Source: CAZWSX01 sp964636985 (lineage in GTDB: Bacteria; Planctomycetota; Planctomycetia; Pirellulales; Pirellulaceae). From it: a stretch of 64,000 nucleotides of DNA. The notes under the pieces are model-generated. The model did no database searches. It saw only the letters and a program-made list of their open reading frames with translations, and was not told the DNA's origin. The first letter of the stretch is position 1; each line of letters starts with the position of its first letter. The position numbers and the translations under genes were made by a program. The stretch spans positions 1 to 64,000 of the forward strand of contig CAZWSX010000009.1 of assembly GCA_964636985.1 (NCBI GenBank), in the 5' to 3' direction. Of the stretch, positions 9,186 to 17,728 are shown piece after piece.

Positions 9186-10202
9186 ATGATTAATGGGCAA
9201 ATCGCGCGCATTTGTGCGGGCGAAAACTTACAAACGCGAGAGATCGAACAGGTCTTCGACTCCTTCATGCGCGGCGATTGTTCCAACGAGCAAATCGCGG
9301 CCGTGCTGACGGCGCTCAAGCAAAAAGGGGAAACGGTCGACGAACTCGCCGGCGCTGCCGCCGCCATGCGAAAGCACATGACCCCCATTCGCCACCATCG
9401 CGAAGAGGTGATCGATACATGCGGCCCCGGCGGCCACCGCTCGGGCACATTCAACATCAGCACGGCCGCAGCGCTGGTGACGGCAGCCGCGGGCGTGCCT
9501 GTCGCCAAGCACGGCAATCGCAGCATCACGAGCAAAACGGGCTCGGCCGATGCCCTGGCGGCGCTGGGAGTGGAAGTCGCCCCTCCGCCGGCCATCGTCG
9601 AAAAGTGCCTCGATGAGTTGGGCGTCTGCTTTTGCTTCGCGCCAAGCTTGCACCCGGCCATGAAAAACGTCTCAACGGTTCGCAAGGAATTGGGTTTTCC
9701 CACCATCTTCAATTTGCTGGGTCCCCTCTGCAATCCAGCGGGAGCCGCTTACCAGTTGATGGGCGTGGGTCGCGCCGAATTGCGGCCACTCCTTTCGGCT
9801 GCACTAGCAAAACTTGGCGTCCGCCGCGCACTGGTCGCCTTTGGCGAAGATGGAATCGGCGAGGTCTCACTCGCGGGACGAACGCAAATATCGGAAGTCC
9901 GGGGTGCGGAACTCGGGGAGAAAACCTGGCAGCCAGGCGATTTCGGTTTGGAAGCCGCCGATCGCCAGTCGTTACTTGCCAATAATCCTGCGGAGAGCGC
10001 AGAGATCATTCGCGGCATTCTCGACGGACGACGAGGGCCGCCTCGCGACATTGTTGTGCTCAATGCGGCGGCGGCTCTGTTCACGGCAGAAAAATACAAT
10101 AGCGAGAAAGAAGCGGCCCAGGCCGCGGCCGCTGCGATTGATTCGGGAGCGGCCAAGGAACTGCTGGCGCGGCTAGTCGCGATGACCAATTCGGGCAAGT
10201 AA
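9186..10202 (+). CDS. trpD: Anthranilate phosphoribosyltransferase
   Basis: TrpD transfers phosphoribose from PRPP to anthranilate, the second step of tryptophan synthesis. It is 338 residues long, the usual length. The helical N-terminal domain, the FNIST strand (89-93), KHGNRSITSKTGSAD (108-122), HPAMKNVSTVRKELG (156-170) and the FNLLGPLCNPAG block are all present. Two active-site motifs deviate. The PRPP loop GTGGD reads GPGGH (80-84). The Mg-binding 'DGxDE' reads DGIGE (222-226), so the first metal Asp is Gly. The fold and most anthranilate contacts are intact, so the assignment stands, with reduced certainty about activity. GGGAG lies 7 nt before the ATG. No other trp gene is in the window. 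Confidence 0.88.
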   Translation: MINGQIARICAGENLQTREIEQVFDSFMRGDCSNEQIAAVLTALKQKGETVDELAGAAAAMRKHMTPIRHHREEVIDTCGPGGHRSGTFNISTAAALVTAAAGVPVAKHGNRSITSKTGSADALAALGVEVAPPPAIVEKCLDELGVCFCFAPSLHPAMKNVSTVRKELGFPTIFNLLGPLCNPAGAAYQLMGVGRAELRPLLSAALAKLGVRRALVAFGEDGIGEVSLAGRTQISEVRGAELGEKTWQPGDFGLEAADRQSLLANNPAESAEIIRGILDGRRGPPRDIVVLNAAAALFTAEKYNSEKEAAQAAAAAIDSGAAKELLARLVAMTNSGK

Positions 10203-10255
10203 ACTTGCGGCAGATGATGACTCCTGGTTGCAACTCCCCCTCAGAGGAATCGCCC

Positions 10256-11581
10256 ATGTCACGACGCCGCTCCACTCGCCGACAAGTGATGGCCTCAACC
10301 GGTGCCGCCGCGGCGATGATCGGACTGGGAATGCAAGTTTCTCTCGCGGAAGAAAAGTTTCCCGCATTCGATCAACTTCCCTCGTCACCCGAGCCGCCCG
10401 ATCCGCTCAAGATGTTTGACGGAACGCCCGTCAAAACCGCGGACGATTGGTGGAATAAGCGCCGTCCGGAACTGGTGCGGTTGATCGAGCACTTTATGTA
10501 CGGCAAGGCGCCGCCCAAGCCCGACCACATCACGGCTACGCCGAAGTTTCAAGACGATAACGCACTCGGAGGCAAGGCCGTCCTGAGTGAGATCAGCCTC
10601 GAGTTTGGCCCGCAGAACAAGTGCCAGCTCAACCTGCTCTTGGCACTCCCGAAAACAAAGCCGGCCGGCGCCAAGGTACCCGTTTTCGCAGGGCTCAATT
10701 TCGGCGGCAACCATACGGTCCTGGCCGATAAGCGGATCGAACTTGCCCGGGGGTGGCAATATCCCAACCGAAAAGGAGTCGTGAACAATAAGGCGACGGA
10801 AGAATCGCGAGGCTCGGAAACTGACGTCTGGTGCGTCGAGTCGCTCGTCGATCGCGGCTATGCGCTCGCGACGGTTTACGACGGCGACATCGACTCGGAT
10901 ACGCCAGAATTCAGCGACGGCATTCATCGCCACTACTACCGCGAGGGGCAGAGCAAACCCGGCGAAAACGAGTGGGGGACCGTCGCCGCCTGGGCATGGG
11001 GCCTCTCCCGAGTTGTCGACTACCTGACCACACGCGGCGAGATCGACGACAAACGGATCGCCGCGATTGGCCACTCGCGCTTGGGCAAAACGGCGCTCTG
11101 GGCGGGGGCACTCGACCAGCGGATTGCCATTGTTTGCCCGCACCAATCAGGAACGGGCGGAGCGGCAATGAGCCGCGCGAACGACCAGGAAACGGTTGCG
11201 CGGATCAACAAATCGTTCCCACACTGGTTCGCCGATAGCTTCGTGCCGTTTGGCGATCACGAAGACAAAATCCCTTTCGATCAACATTGCGTGATGGCGC
11301 TGTGTGCGCCGCGGCCCATCTTCGACACGGAAGGGATCCAGGACACCTGGGCCAACTACGGTAATGCCTTCAAGTCGCTGCAAGGTGCCGATCCGGTTTA
11401 CAAATTGCTCGGCAAACGCGGCCTCAAAGCAGGTAGGCCCATCGAAGAGAATGAAAGCTTTTCGAGCGACAACTTCGGCGAACTGATGCAGTACCGTCGC
11501 GACGAAAAGCATGTGCTTAATATTGGGTACTGGACCAGAATTCTTGATTTCGCCGATCGTTGGTATCACGAGCGGGCGTAG
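10256..11581 (+). CDS. CE15-like glucuronoyl esterase, Tat-exported
   Basis: I start at the ATG at 10256 because an AGAGGAA site lies just upstream and the protein then opens with a twin-arginine leader (SRRRSTRRQVMASTG). The TTG at 10205 is rejected. The 441-residue product is an alpha/beta hydrolase. The nucleophile elbow is GHSRLGKTALW with Ser274, the G-x-S-R-x-G-K signature of family CE15. Members cleave the ester between lignin alcohols and 4-O-methyl-glucuronic acid of xylan. Other CE15-like blocks are VFAGLNFGGNHT (oxyanion region), WGTVAAWAWGLSRVVDYL before the elbow, and a HWFADSF and FDQHCVMALCAPRP stretch typically carrying the catalytic His. It follows trpD by 53 bp and ends 9 bp before gluQ. 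Confidence 0.85.
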   Translation: MSRRRSTRRQVMASTGAAAAMIGLGMQVSLAEEKFPAFDQLPSSPEPPDPLKMFDGTPVKTADDWWNKRRPELVRLIEHFMYGKAPPKPDHITATPKFQDDNALGGKAVLSEISLEFGPQNKCQLNLLLALPKTKPAGAKVPVFAGLNFGGNHTVLADKRIELARGWQYPNRKGVVNNKATEESRGSETDVWCVESLVDRGYALATVYDGDIDSDTPEFSDGIHRHYYREGQSKPGENEWGTVAAWAWGLSRVVDYLTTRGEIDDKRIAAIGHSRLGKTALWAGALDQRIAIVCPHQSGTGGAAMSRANDQETVARINKSFPHWFADSFVPFGDHEDKIPFDQHCVMALCAPRPIFDTEGIQDTWANYGNAFKSLQGADPVYKLLGKRGLKAGRPIEENESFSSDNFGELMQYRRDEKHVLNIGYWTRILDFADRWYHERA

Positions 11582-11590
11582 TGGCGGGAC

Positions 11591-12559
11591 ATGACGTCTG
11601 AACTCGTTGGCCGTTTGGCTCCCTCGCCCACCGGGGCGCAGCATCTGGGGAACGCGCGGACGTACCTGCTGGCGTGGTTGTCCATTCGCAGCCGTGGCGG
11701 TTCGCTGGTGCTGCGGATCGAGGATATCGATTCCCCTCGCATTAAGGCTGGTGCGGCCCAGCAAGCGGTTGACGATTTGCACTGGCTAGGGCTCGATTGG
11801 GACGAGGGGCCAGATCGCCCGGGCACTCGCGGGCCTTACGTTCAAACGCAGCGGATCGATCAGTACAGGGCAGCGCTTGAGCAACTTAAGGCTGCGGAGG
11901 CCGTCTACCCCTGCATTTGCACACGCAGCGATATTGAGGCCGCCGCGAGCGCACCCCATGTCGGCCAGGAAGGTCCTGTCTATCCGGGCACCTGTGCGTC
12001 GAGACGGGTGGCCGATGCGGACCAGCTGTCCGATCGTCCATTTGCCTGGAGGTTTCGGACGCCCGACGAAACGGTATCCCTGGACGACCTTGTCCAGGGA
12101 AAGATCGCCTTCGATATGGCCCGGGAGTTGGGAGATTTCGTCGTCTACAAGTCGGATGGGACGCCGTCTTATCAGCTGGCGGTCGTTGTCGACGATCACG
12201 CGATGGGGGTGACCGAGGTTCTGCGGGGGGACGACCTGCTGCCGAGCGCCGCCCGGCAATTGGTTCTTTATCGCTTTTTTGGGTGGCCACCGCCGCAATT
12301 TGCCCATGTTCCGCTCGTCACGGGCACCGACGGGCGGCGGTTGGCCAAACGGCATGGCGACACGCGGATCGCTTGGTTTCGCGAGCGGGGGGTTCGTCCT
12401 GAACGGGTCGTTGGCTATTTGGCTTGGACAGCGGGGCTGATCGAACGCCAATGTGAGGTCACTCCGAACGAACTATTGGCGGGATTCTCGTTGGCGAAAA
12501 TCCCGCGTGGCCCCGTTGTCTTCGACGAAAAGGGGCTCGCCTGGCTGCTCGCGGAGTAG
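11591..12559 (+). CDS. gluQ: Glutamyl-Q tRNA(Asp) synthetase
   Basis: GluQRS activates glutamate without tRNA and attaches it to queuosine at the wobble position of tRNA(Asp). At 322 residues it corresponds to the catalytic half of GltX and lacks the anticodon-binding domain, which separates it from GluRS. The class I signature is RLAPSPTGAQHLGNART (8-24). A zinc-type motif C108-x-C110 ... Y131-x3-C135 is intact, as in GluQRS. The KMSKS-like loop is degenerate (RRLAKRHGDTRI), also typical. The DDHAMGVTEVLRGDDLLPS block is conserved. It is closely spaced behind the esterase gene, but no functional link is evident. Confidence 0.92.
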   Translation: MTSELVGRLAPSPTGAQHLGNARTYLLAWLSIRSRGGSLVLRIEDIDSPRIKAGAAQQAVDDLHWLGLDWDEGPDRPGTRGPYVQTQRIDQYRAALEQLKAAEAVYPCICTRSDIEAAASAPHVGQEGPVYPGTCASRRVADADQLSDRPFAWRFRTPDETVSLDDLVQGKIAFDMARELGDFVVYKSDGTPSYQLAVVVDDHAMGVTEVLRGDDLLPSAARQLVLYRFFGWPPPQFAHVPLVTGTDGRRLAKRHGDTRIAWFRERGVRPERVVGYLAWTAGLIERQCEVTPNELLAGFSLAKIPRGPVVFDEKGLAWLLAE

Positions 12560-12637
12560 CGCGAAGGATGCCGTCGCTTCGCCCCGCGTCCCGCTTTACA
12601 ATGGACCGGGGTCGTCTTCGTATTGGGAGTTGCCGTC

Positions 12638-13963
12638 ATGCACGCGACTGTTTTTGTGGCTTTGGGGCTACTGACATTGGGGCAAGTCGAGGCGCCGCAG
12701 GCAAAAAGCGGGCCAGCTGCTACTGCCACGAAAAAGGTTGACGTCGAGGCGGAGACCAAGCGGCTGGTAAAGCTGCTCGACGCCGACGAGGCCGATAAGC
12801 GCGAAGACGCCGAGAAAGAACTCGTCGCACTGGGCTCTGAGGTGCTGATGTTTTTGCCTCGGGTTGGGGCAAAGGACTCCGCCGAGCTTAAGAACCGGCT
12901 CCAGCGCGTGCGCGACGCCCTCGAGAAAGTGGCCGCTGCGGGTTTCTTCAAACCGTCGGTCGTCAATCTGGAAGGCTCCATGCAGTTGAGCGTGGCCATC
13001 GCCAAGATCGAGGAACAAACGGGCAACTCGTTGGTCGACTTCCGCGATCGCTACAGCCAGGACGCGACCAATCCAACGCTCAAGCTCGCGATTCAAAACG
13101 CCACTTTTTGGGAAGCAGTCGACCAGATTTGCGATCAGGCGGGTCTGGAAATCGAAACGACCAACGACGAAGGGAATGGTTTGCCCTTCATCGCTCGCAC
13201 AAACGGCACCGAAAACCGCGTTGGCCGGGGACAGTACGCAGATCTGTTTCGACTGGAACCAGCCGCCGTCGAAACAACGCGCGACTTGCGACAACCCTCG
13301 CAAAACAGCCTCAGGCTTCTGACCAGGATCGCCTGGGAACCGCGCATTAAGCCAATCATCCTCGAGGCGCAGTTAGCCGACCTCTCGGTGGAGGATGAAA
13401 ATGGCAAAGCCATTCCCCTCGACGAATCGGAAGGTCCGATTTTGGCCGAGATCGATGGCGTTATGTTGGCGACCGACATCACCTTCTTGATGCAGCTCCC
13501 TTCCCGCGACTCGAAGAAGATCGGGAAACTCAAGTGCAAAATGAATGCGCTAGTTCCGGGACGAATCGAAACGTTCGAATTCGATAAGCTAGCCAAGGCC
13601 AACAACACGCAAATTCAACGCGGCGACGTGACGATCACGGTCGAAAAAACTCGCAAGGTCCGGGAACTGTTCGAAATCCGGCTGCTGGTCGAGTACGCGC
13701 AAGGCTCGAAGGCACTCGAATCGCATCGCGGCTGGGTATCGTCCAACCCCGCCTACATGGTCGATCCCGCCGGCAACGAACTCGAAGTTGCCAGCATGGA
13801 AACAACCGTGCAGGACGAAAACTCGGTGGGGTTCGCCTTCCGTTTCGACCTTTCGGAAATCGCTGAGAAAGACGTACCCAAGTGCAAGTTCGTCTACAAG
13901 ACGCCTTCCACCTTGATCAACGTTCCCGTCGACATCGAGCTGAAGGACATCGAACTCCCGTAA
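12638..13963 (+). CDS. Secreted hypothetical protein with HEAT-like N-terminus
   Basis: I start at the ATG at 12638 (GGGAG 8 nt upstream) rather than the TTG at 12623. This gives 441 residues with a short signal peptide (HATVFVALGLLTLGQVEA). Residues about 35-100 are charged and helical (LVKLLDADEADKREDAEKELVALG), like a HEAT-type repeat common in planctomycete secreted proteins. The middle (about 105-180) carries LSVAIAKIEEQTGNSLVDFRD, resembling the domain that precedes STN/secretin-like segments. The remainder is beta-rich without catalytic motifs. A SSNPAYMVDPAGNELEV segment near the end looks like an Ig-like strand region. It shares strand and tight spacing with the PPIase downstream. 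Function unknown. Confidence 0.65.
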   Translation: MHATVFVALGLLTLGQVEAPQAKSGPAATATKKVDVEAETKRLVKLLDADEADKREDAEKELVALGSEVLMFLPRVGAKDSAELKNRLQRVRDALEKVAAAGFFKPSVVNLEGSMQLSVAIAKIEEQTGNSLVDFRDRYSQDATNPTLKLAIQNATFWEAVDQICDQAGLEIETTNDEGNGLPFIARTNGTENRVGRGQYADLFRLEPAAVETTRDLRQPSQNSLRLLTRIAWEPRIKPIILEAQLADLSVEDENGKAIPLDESEGPILAEIDGVMLATDITFLMQLPSRDSKKIGKLKCKMNALVPGRIETFEFDKLAKANNTQIQRGDVTITVEKTRKVRELFEIRLLVEYAQGSKALESHRGWVSSNPAYMVDPAGNELEVASMETTVQDENSVGFAFRFDLSEIAEKDVPKCKFVYKTPSTLINVPVDIELKDIELP

Positions 13964-14001
13964 CGACTTCGGTAACCCTTTTTCGCCAGCGCTTGGGGGG
14001 C

Positions 14002-15009
14002 ATGTCTCGAAAGACGGACATGATGAGCGCCATGACTGCACGATCTGAAATCCGGCTCGCGAGCCGGATGCTGGGACGTTTGCTCTCGTTAGGAATGGTT
14101 ATCGCATTGGCCGGCCCCGCTGCCGCCGATGAATCCAAAGGGCCAACCGCGAACGACAACGAGCCGCTGGCAACCGTCGACAACGTGACCATTCGCCGCG
14201 CGGCGATAAAACGAATTCTGGCCGACAAACTGCCCAACCTTGCGCCAAAGAAGGCCGCGGAAGCGGAGTCCGCTGCGCTCGAAACGATCGTCCGCCAACG
14301 CCTGGCGCTGGCTCGGCTTGTCGCTAAGAAGCAAGCTGCAAGCGACGCCGATGTCGAACATGAAATCAACATTCTCAAAGAGCGGCTTAAGCCTCTTGGC
14401 TCGACGCTCGAAAGTCACTTGAAAGAGCTGAACCTGACAAACGAGGAACTGCGATTCGACCTGCGTTGGCGTTTATCGTGGTCGGCGTTCCTACTGGAAA
14501 AGCTGACCGACGACAATCTGAAGAAGTACTTCGATGCACACCGCGTCGATTTCGACGGCACCAAGGTGCATGCCGCCCATATCCTGCTGGCTTGCCCTGT
14601 TGACGATGCGGCGCAACGCAAGGCCAATCACAAAGAGGCCGAGGTAGTGAAACGGCGGATCACCGACGGAGAACTCTCTTTCGCCGACGCAGCCAAAAAG
14701 TATTCAACGGCTCCCACGGCTGCGAATGGGGGCGACATCGGCTGGATCGAACGCTCTCAACCGATGCCGGAGTCGTTCAACGCCGCCGCTTTCGCGTTGA
14801 AGGCCGGCGAAACCAGCGAGCCAATCGAAACGGCGTTCGGAATCCACCTGATCCATTGCCTCGCGGTCGAACCAGGTCAGAAGACATGGGCTTCGGCACG
14901 TGCTCCCCTTCGCGCGGCGGTTACTCGCTATCTGTTTGATACCCTGGTCGAGCAACAGCGCGGCGACAGTAAGATCGAGTATCTCACTTCACCTAAGCCG
15001 TCCAAATAG
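14002..15009 (+). CDS. Parvulin-type peptidyl-prolyl isomerase, secreted
   Basis: The longest frame begins upstream inside the preceding gene, but the ATG at 14002 (335 aa) is the first plausible start. ATGs at 14020, 14023 and 14032 are alternatives because a GGGGGG run lies immediately before 14002. A signal peptide ends near GMVIALAGPAAADE. A SurA/PrsA-like helical N-domain follows (about 35-165, TVDNVTIRRAAIKRIL and VEHEINILKERL). The rotamase domain (about 185-305) contains VHAAHILLACP, FADAAKKYSTAP, NGGDIGWIERSQ, FALKAGETSEPIETAFGIHLIH, the standard parvulin blocks. It probably helps fold exported proteins, which fits the many secreted proteins nearby. Confidence 0.88.
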   Translation: MSRKTDMMSAMTARSEIRLASRMLGRLLSLGMVIALAGPAAADESKGPTANDNEPLATVDNVTIRRAAIKRILADKLPNLAPKKAAEAESAALETIVRQRLALARLVAKKQAASDADVEHEINILKERLKPLGSTLESHLKELNLTNEELRFDLRWRLSWSAFLLEKLTDDNLKKYFDAHRVDFDGTKVHAAHILLACPVDDAAQRKANHKEAEVVKRRITDGELSFADAAKKYSTAPTAANGGDIGWIERSQPMPESFNAAAFALKAGETSEPIETAFGIHLIHCLAVEPGQKTWASARAPLRAAVTRYLFDTLVEQQRGDSKIEYLTSPKPSK

Positions 15010-15045
15010 CGCCCAGTTCAAGTCGAGCAAAGGAAGGCCGGTCGC

Positions 15046-16269
15046 ATGAAGCGACGTGTTGCAACGGAAGCAGCTCCGAAGAAATCTTCTGCGAAGTCCA
15101 GGCGTCAGGCTCCAGGCGTCAGGCCTCAGGAGGTATCAGCGGAATGCTCCTTTTCGCTTCCATCGGAGAATTGGAAACGTTCGTTTCGCGCGAGACTGCT
15201 AAATTGGTTTGCCAAGCACTTGCGCGATCTTCCTTGGCGCAAGTCGCGCGAGTTGTACCGCATCTGGGTCAGCGAGATCATGCTGCAGCAGACGCAGGTC
15301 GCCACGGTGATTCCGTACTTCGAACGCTTCGTCGAAAGCTTTCCCACCGTCGCCGATCTGGCCTCAGCCGACGAGCACGATGTGATGCGGCACTGGGAGG
15401 GACTCGGCTACTACCGCCGGGCTCGGCAACTTCACGCGGCCGCGAAGCAAATTGTGGCGGAGCACCAAGGAGAGTTCCCGTCGACGGTTGACGACGTTCG
15501 CGGCCTGCCGGGCATCGGCAGGTACACGGCTGGCGCGATTCTCTCGATCGGGCTCGATGCGAAACTGCCGATTCTAGAGGCCAACACAATTCGCTTGCTC
15601 GCCCGGCTCTCGAAGTACGAAGGCGATTGCGCCACTCGGCAAGGACAGGATCACTTGTGGGCGTGGTCGGAGGCACTTTTGCCGGACGCGGACACAGGGC
15701 GATTCAACCAGGCGCTAATGGAACTAGGCAGCCTCGTCTGCACGCCGAAACAACCTAGTTGCGATGAATGCCCGGTGGCAAAGCTCTGTCCAACGTTCGC
15801 GGAAAGCTTGCAAGAGCGGATTCCTGCGCCCAAGCGGCCCAAAGCTTTCGAGGAAACGCGCGAAGCGGCGGTGATTGTTCTCAACAAGCGAAGGGAAGTG
15901 CTCGTCCGACAATGTCAGCCGGGCGAACGCTGGGTCGGCCTGTGGGATTTTCTGCGCGTCTCGTTGCCGCTTGAACCGTCGCGCAAGAGCCTGGGCGAGG
16001 CTGCTTCAATGGCCATCGAAACGCGATTCGGATTGCAAGTTGATTGCGACGATCCGGTCGCGACGCTCAAGCATGGCGTGACGCGATTCAAAATAACGCT
16101 CTCGGTTTTGCCGGCGACGTTTCGCACGAAACCAAAGAAGCTCAACGGCGGCGAGTTCGTGTGGTCGTCGATCCATGCACTGCAGGAACGGCCGCTCCAT
16201 TCCTCCGCGCGACGCATTGCCGCGCGATTGGATCATCTTTTGAAGACACACCAGCAACGGCTGTTTTAG
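15046..16269 (+). CDS. mutY: A/G-specific adenine DNA glycosylase
   Basis: MutY removes adenine mispaired with 8-oxoguanine. The HhH-GPD domain shows the catalytic Glu77 in SEIMLQQTQV, the helix-hairpin-helix LPGIGRYTAGAI (154-165), and the 4Fe-4S motif C232-x6-C239-x2-C242-x5-C248. The C-terminal part (about 270-400, VIVLNKRREVLVRQ ... WVGLWDFLR) is the NUDIX-like domain that reads 8-oxoG. The residue equivalent to the catalytic Asp (E. coli D138, in PILDGN) is Glu178 in PILEAN. The N-terminus has about 40 extra basic residues, partly encoded by a tandem 14-bp repeat at 15097-15124. ATG with GGAAGG upstream, 36 bp after the PPIase gene. Confidence 0.93.
   Translation: MKRRVATEAAPKKSSAKSRRQAPGVRPQEVSAECSFSLPSENWKRSFRARLLNWFAKHLRDLPWRKSRELYRIWVSEIMLQQTQVATVIPYFERFVESFPTVADLASADEHDVMRHWEGLGYYRRARQLHAAAKQIVAEHQGEFPSTVDDVRGLPGIGRYTAGAILSIGLDAKLPILEANTIRLLARLSKYEGDCATRQGQDHLWAWSEALLPDADTGRFNQALMELGSLVCTPKQPSCDECPVAKLCPTFAESLQERIPAPKRPKAFEETREAAVIVLNKRREVLVRQCQPGERWVGLWDFLRVSLPLEPSRKSLGEAASMAIETRFGLQVDCDDPVATLKHGVTRFKITLSVLPATFRTKPKKLNGGEFVWSSIHALQERPLHSSARRIAARLDHLLKTHQQRLF
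15097..15124 (+). repeat. Tandem 14-bp direct repeat inside mutY
   Basis: TCCAGGCGTCAGGC occurs twice head-to-tail without mismatch and is followed by a partial third copy (CTCAGG). Since 14 is not a multiple of three, the two copies are read in different frames within the non-conserved N-terminal extension of MutY. Confidence 0.9.
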
Positions 16270-16279
16270 GTGCGGAACG

Positions 16280-16720
16280 TTACGAACAGCAGCGCCGCAT
16301 CTCGAAGAGGCCGCAGTCGTTCCGCGATTTGTATGTCGCTTTGAAGTGTGTGCTGGTGGCGGTACCGTCGTAGCTGAAGCTTCCCATGATGGGTCCGATC
16401 ACGGTCTCGCCGGCCAGATGTATGCATTCTTCCGTTTCGGAAACGATGTTGAGCGTCTCCTTGTAGCGGAACGGAACGATCACGGCGAAACGCCCCCGGA
16501 AGCGAACCTCGTATTGGCAGTTATTGATCCGACAGAAGGTCGCCTTGAGCGGCCCATTGTGTCCGTTCTTATAGCTGCACCATTTTCCTTCCCAGCCACC
16601 GCCGGAGAGGTCGGCGGCTTCCACCTCGGTAGGAACCAAGAGTCCACCCGCGATCAAGCTGGAAACAGTACCTAAAAACAAGCGACGAGATGGGATATTG
16701 AGTAGTAAGCTTTCGGACAT
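16280..16720 (-). CDS. Small Tat-exported, cysteine-containing hypothetical protein
   Basis: I start at the ATG at 16720 because GGAG lies 8 nt upstream in the transcript; the frame extends to 16747 but that start is weaker. The 146-residue product has a leader resembling a Tat signal (PSRRLFLGTVSSLIAGG) ending near EVEAA. The mature domain (about 100 aa) is beta-rich with several cysteines (WCSYKNG, CRINNCQYEV, EECIHLAGE, NDCGLFEMRRCC), suggesting disulfides. A pattern of G-W-E-G-x-W near its N-terminus and GSFSYDGTATSTHFKATYKS resembles small lipocalin-like barrels. I do not recognise a family. It converges on mutY, leaving 10 bp between the stops. Confidence 0.6.
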   Translation of the reverse strand: MSESLLLNIPSRRLFLGTVSSLIAGGLLVPTEVEAADLSGGGWEGKWCSYKNGHNGPLKATFCRINNCQYEVRFRGRFAVIVPFRYKETLNIVSETEECIHLAGETVIGPIMGSFSYDGTATSTHFKATYKSRNDCGLFEMRRCCS

Positions 16721-17042
16721 GGAGGGGACTCCGGGAATCAGCGACAAGATTGGATCGCCCTAGCGCGAGCCACCGTCGTTCACTCGGCAAAACAAGGTGG
16801 TTAGACACCGCAGTTGTCCCAATATGCGGGTCTTTCCGATTTTGACGGGTTAGTGCCATTGCCGCAGACGACTCGCCTTGCTGCCACTGGCATTGCATCG
16901 GTATAGTTCGCCCCCGCGCAGACCGCAAAATGCGCGCTTGATGCGAGTTTCGCTAAAGCAGCGCGGATGATGCGAAACGTCCCCAGCTTCGTTTCCGCGA
17001 GGTCAGGGGAGTGTCTACAAAGTCACAACGACGGAACGAAAC
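16721..17042. other. Divergent intergenic region, no gene recognised
   Basis: 322 bp between two divergent secreted-protein genes. No ORF with a plausible product and no tRNA-like fold is seen. A 6-bp hairpin, CGCGCA (16915-16920) with TGCGCG (16931-16936), is the only clear dyad. Promoters for both flanking genes must lie here, but no convincing -35/-10 pair stands out. Confidence 0.6.
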
Positions 17043-17552
17043 GTGAATATTCATCACGACACCGAAAAACGACCGGACCGGAATACCTCCTCCACGCGGT
17101 GGTGGATCGTTTCCATGTTGATGCTCCTCCTCGCTGGAGCCGCGGTTTTTCCAACCGCCATTTCGGATGTTCTGGCGAATCCGCCCGACGGCGATGTCGA
17201 CTTCGGCGAGCTCCCCGATGGCCCCGCCAAGCGAACGGAAGGGGCTAAAAACCGGGATTCCGTGCCTGGGGCATTCCCGGCATTTTCCCCCGGCGGATCG
17301 AGGGCCGCCGTAGCCACAACGGCAACTGCCGACGGCCTGTCGGTAGCCCATGTCGAACTGCCTGACGGACGGCAACAAACGACGGTTATCGACGTCCGAA
17401 CCCGGGCGATGGCGGTTTATCACGTGAACCCACAAACCGGCGTGATCACCCTCAAGAGCGTGCGAAATTTGGGATGGGATTTGCAGATTGATGATTACAA
17501 TAGTGGGAAGCCCCAGCCGCGGGAAGTTCGCGCCCTTGTCGAACGGCGGTAG
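17043..17552 (+). CDS. Membrane-anchored or secreted hypothetical protein
   Basis: A 169-residue protein that starts at a GTG with GGA about 8 nt upstream. A single hydrophobic helix (about 20-45, WWIVSMLMLLLAGAAVFPTAI) follows a charged cytoplasmic stretch, giving a signal anchor or signal peptide. The mid-region is Pro/Gly-rich. The C-terminal 60 residues (TTVIDVRTRAMAVYHVNPQTGVITLKSVR, with WDLQIDDYNSGKP) form a compact beta-rich unit that I associate with small Pirellulales proteins of unknown role, where an MAVYHV..x.G.I.L.S.RN pattern recurs. No enzyme motif. It precedes the HTH gene by 176 bp on the same strand. Confidence 0.55.
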   Translation: MNIHHDTEKRPDRNTSSTRWWIVSMLMLLLAGAAVFPTAISDVLANPPDGDVDFGELPDGPAKRTEGAKNRDSVPGAFPAFSPGGSRAAVATTATADGLSVAHVELPDGRQQTTVIDVRTRAMAVYHVNPQTGVITLKSVRNLGWDLQIDDYNSGKPQPREVRALVERR

Positions 17553-17728
17553 TTGGGGCGGATCCCAAAATCGGCCCCTGAATAGGCGCTTTGACTTTAT
17601 TTCGAACTACACTCTTGGCTTTGGAACGAGAGTTGCGTAAAGAATTTTTGGTGTAGTCCATCGCTGGCGGACGAAACGGATGTCCCCGCCGTGCCAACCC
17701 GATTAAGAACGATTCGGAGTTTCGTCGC

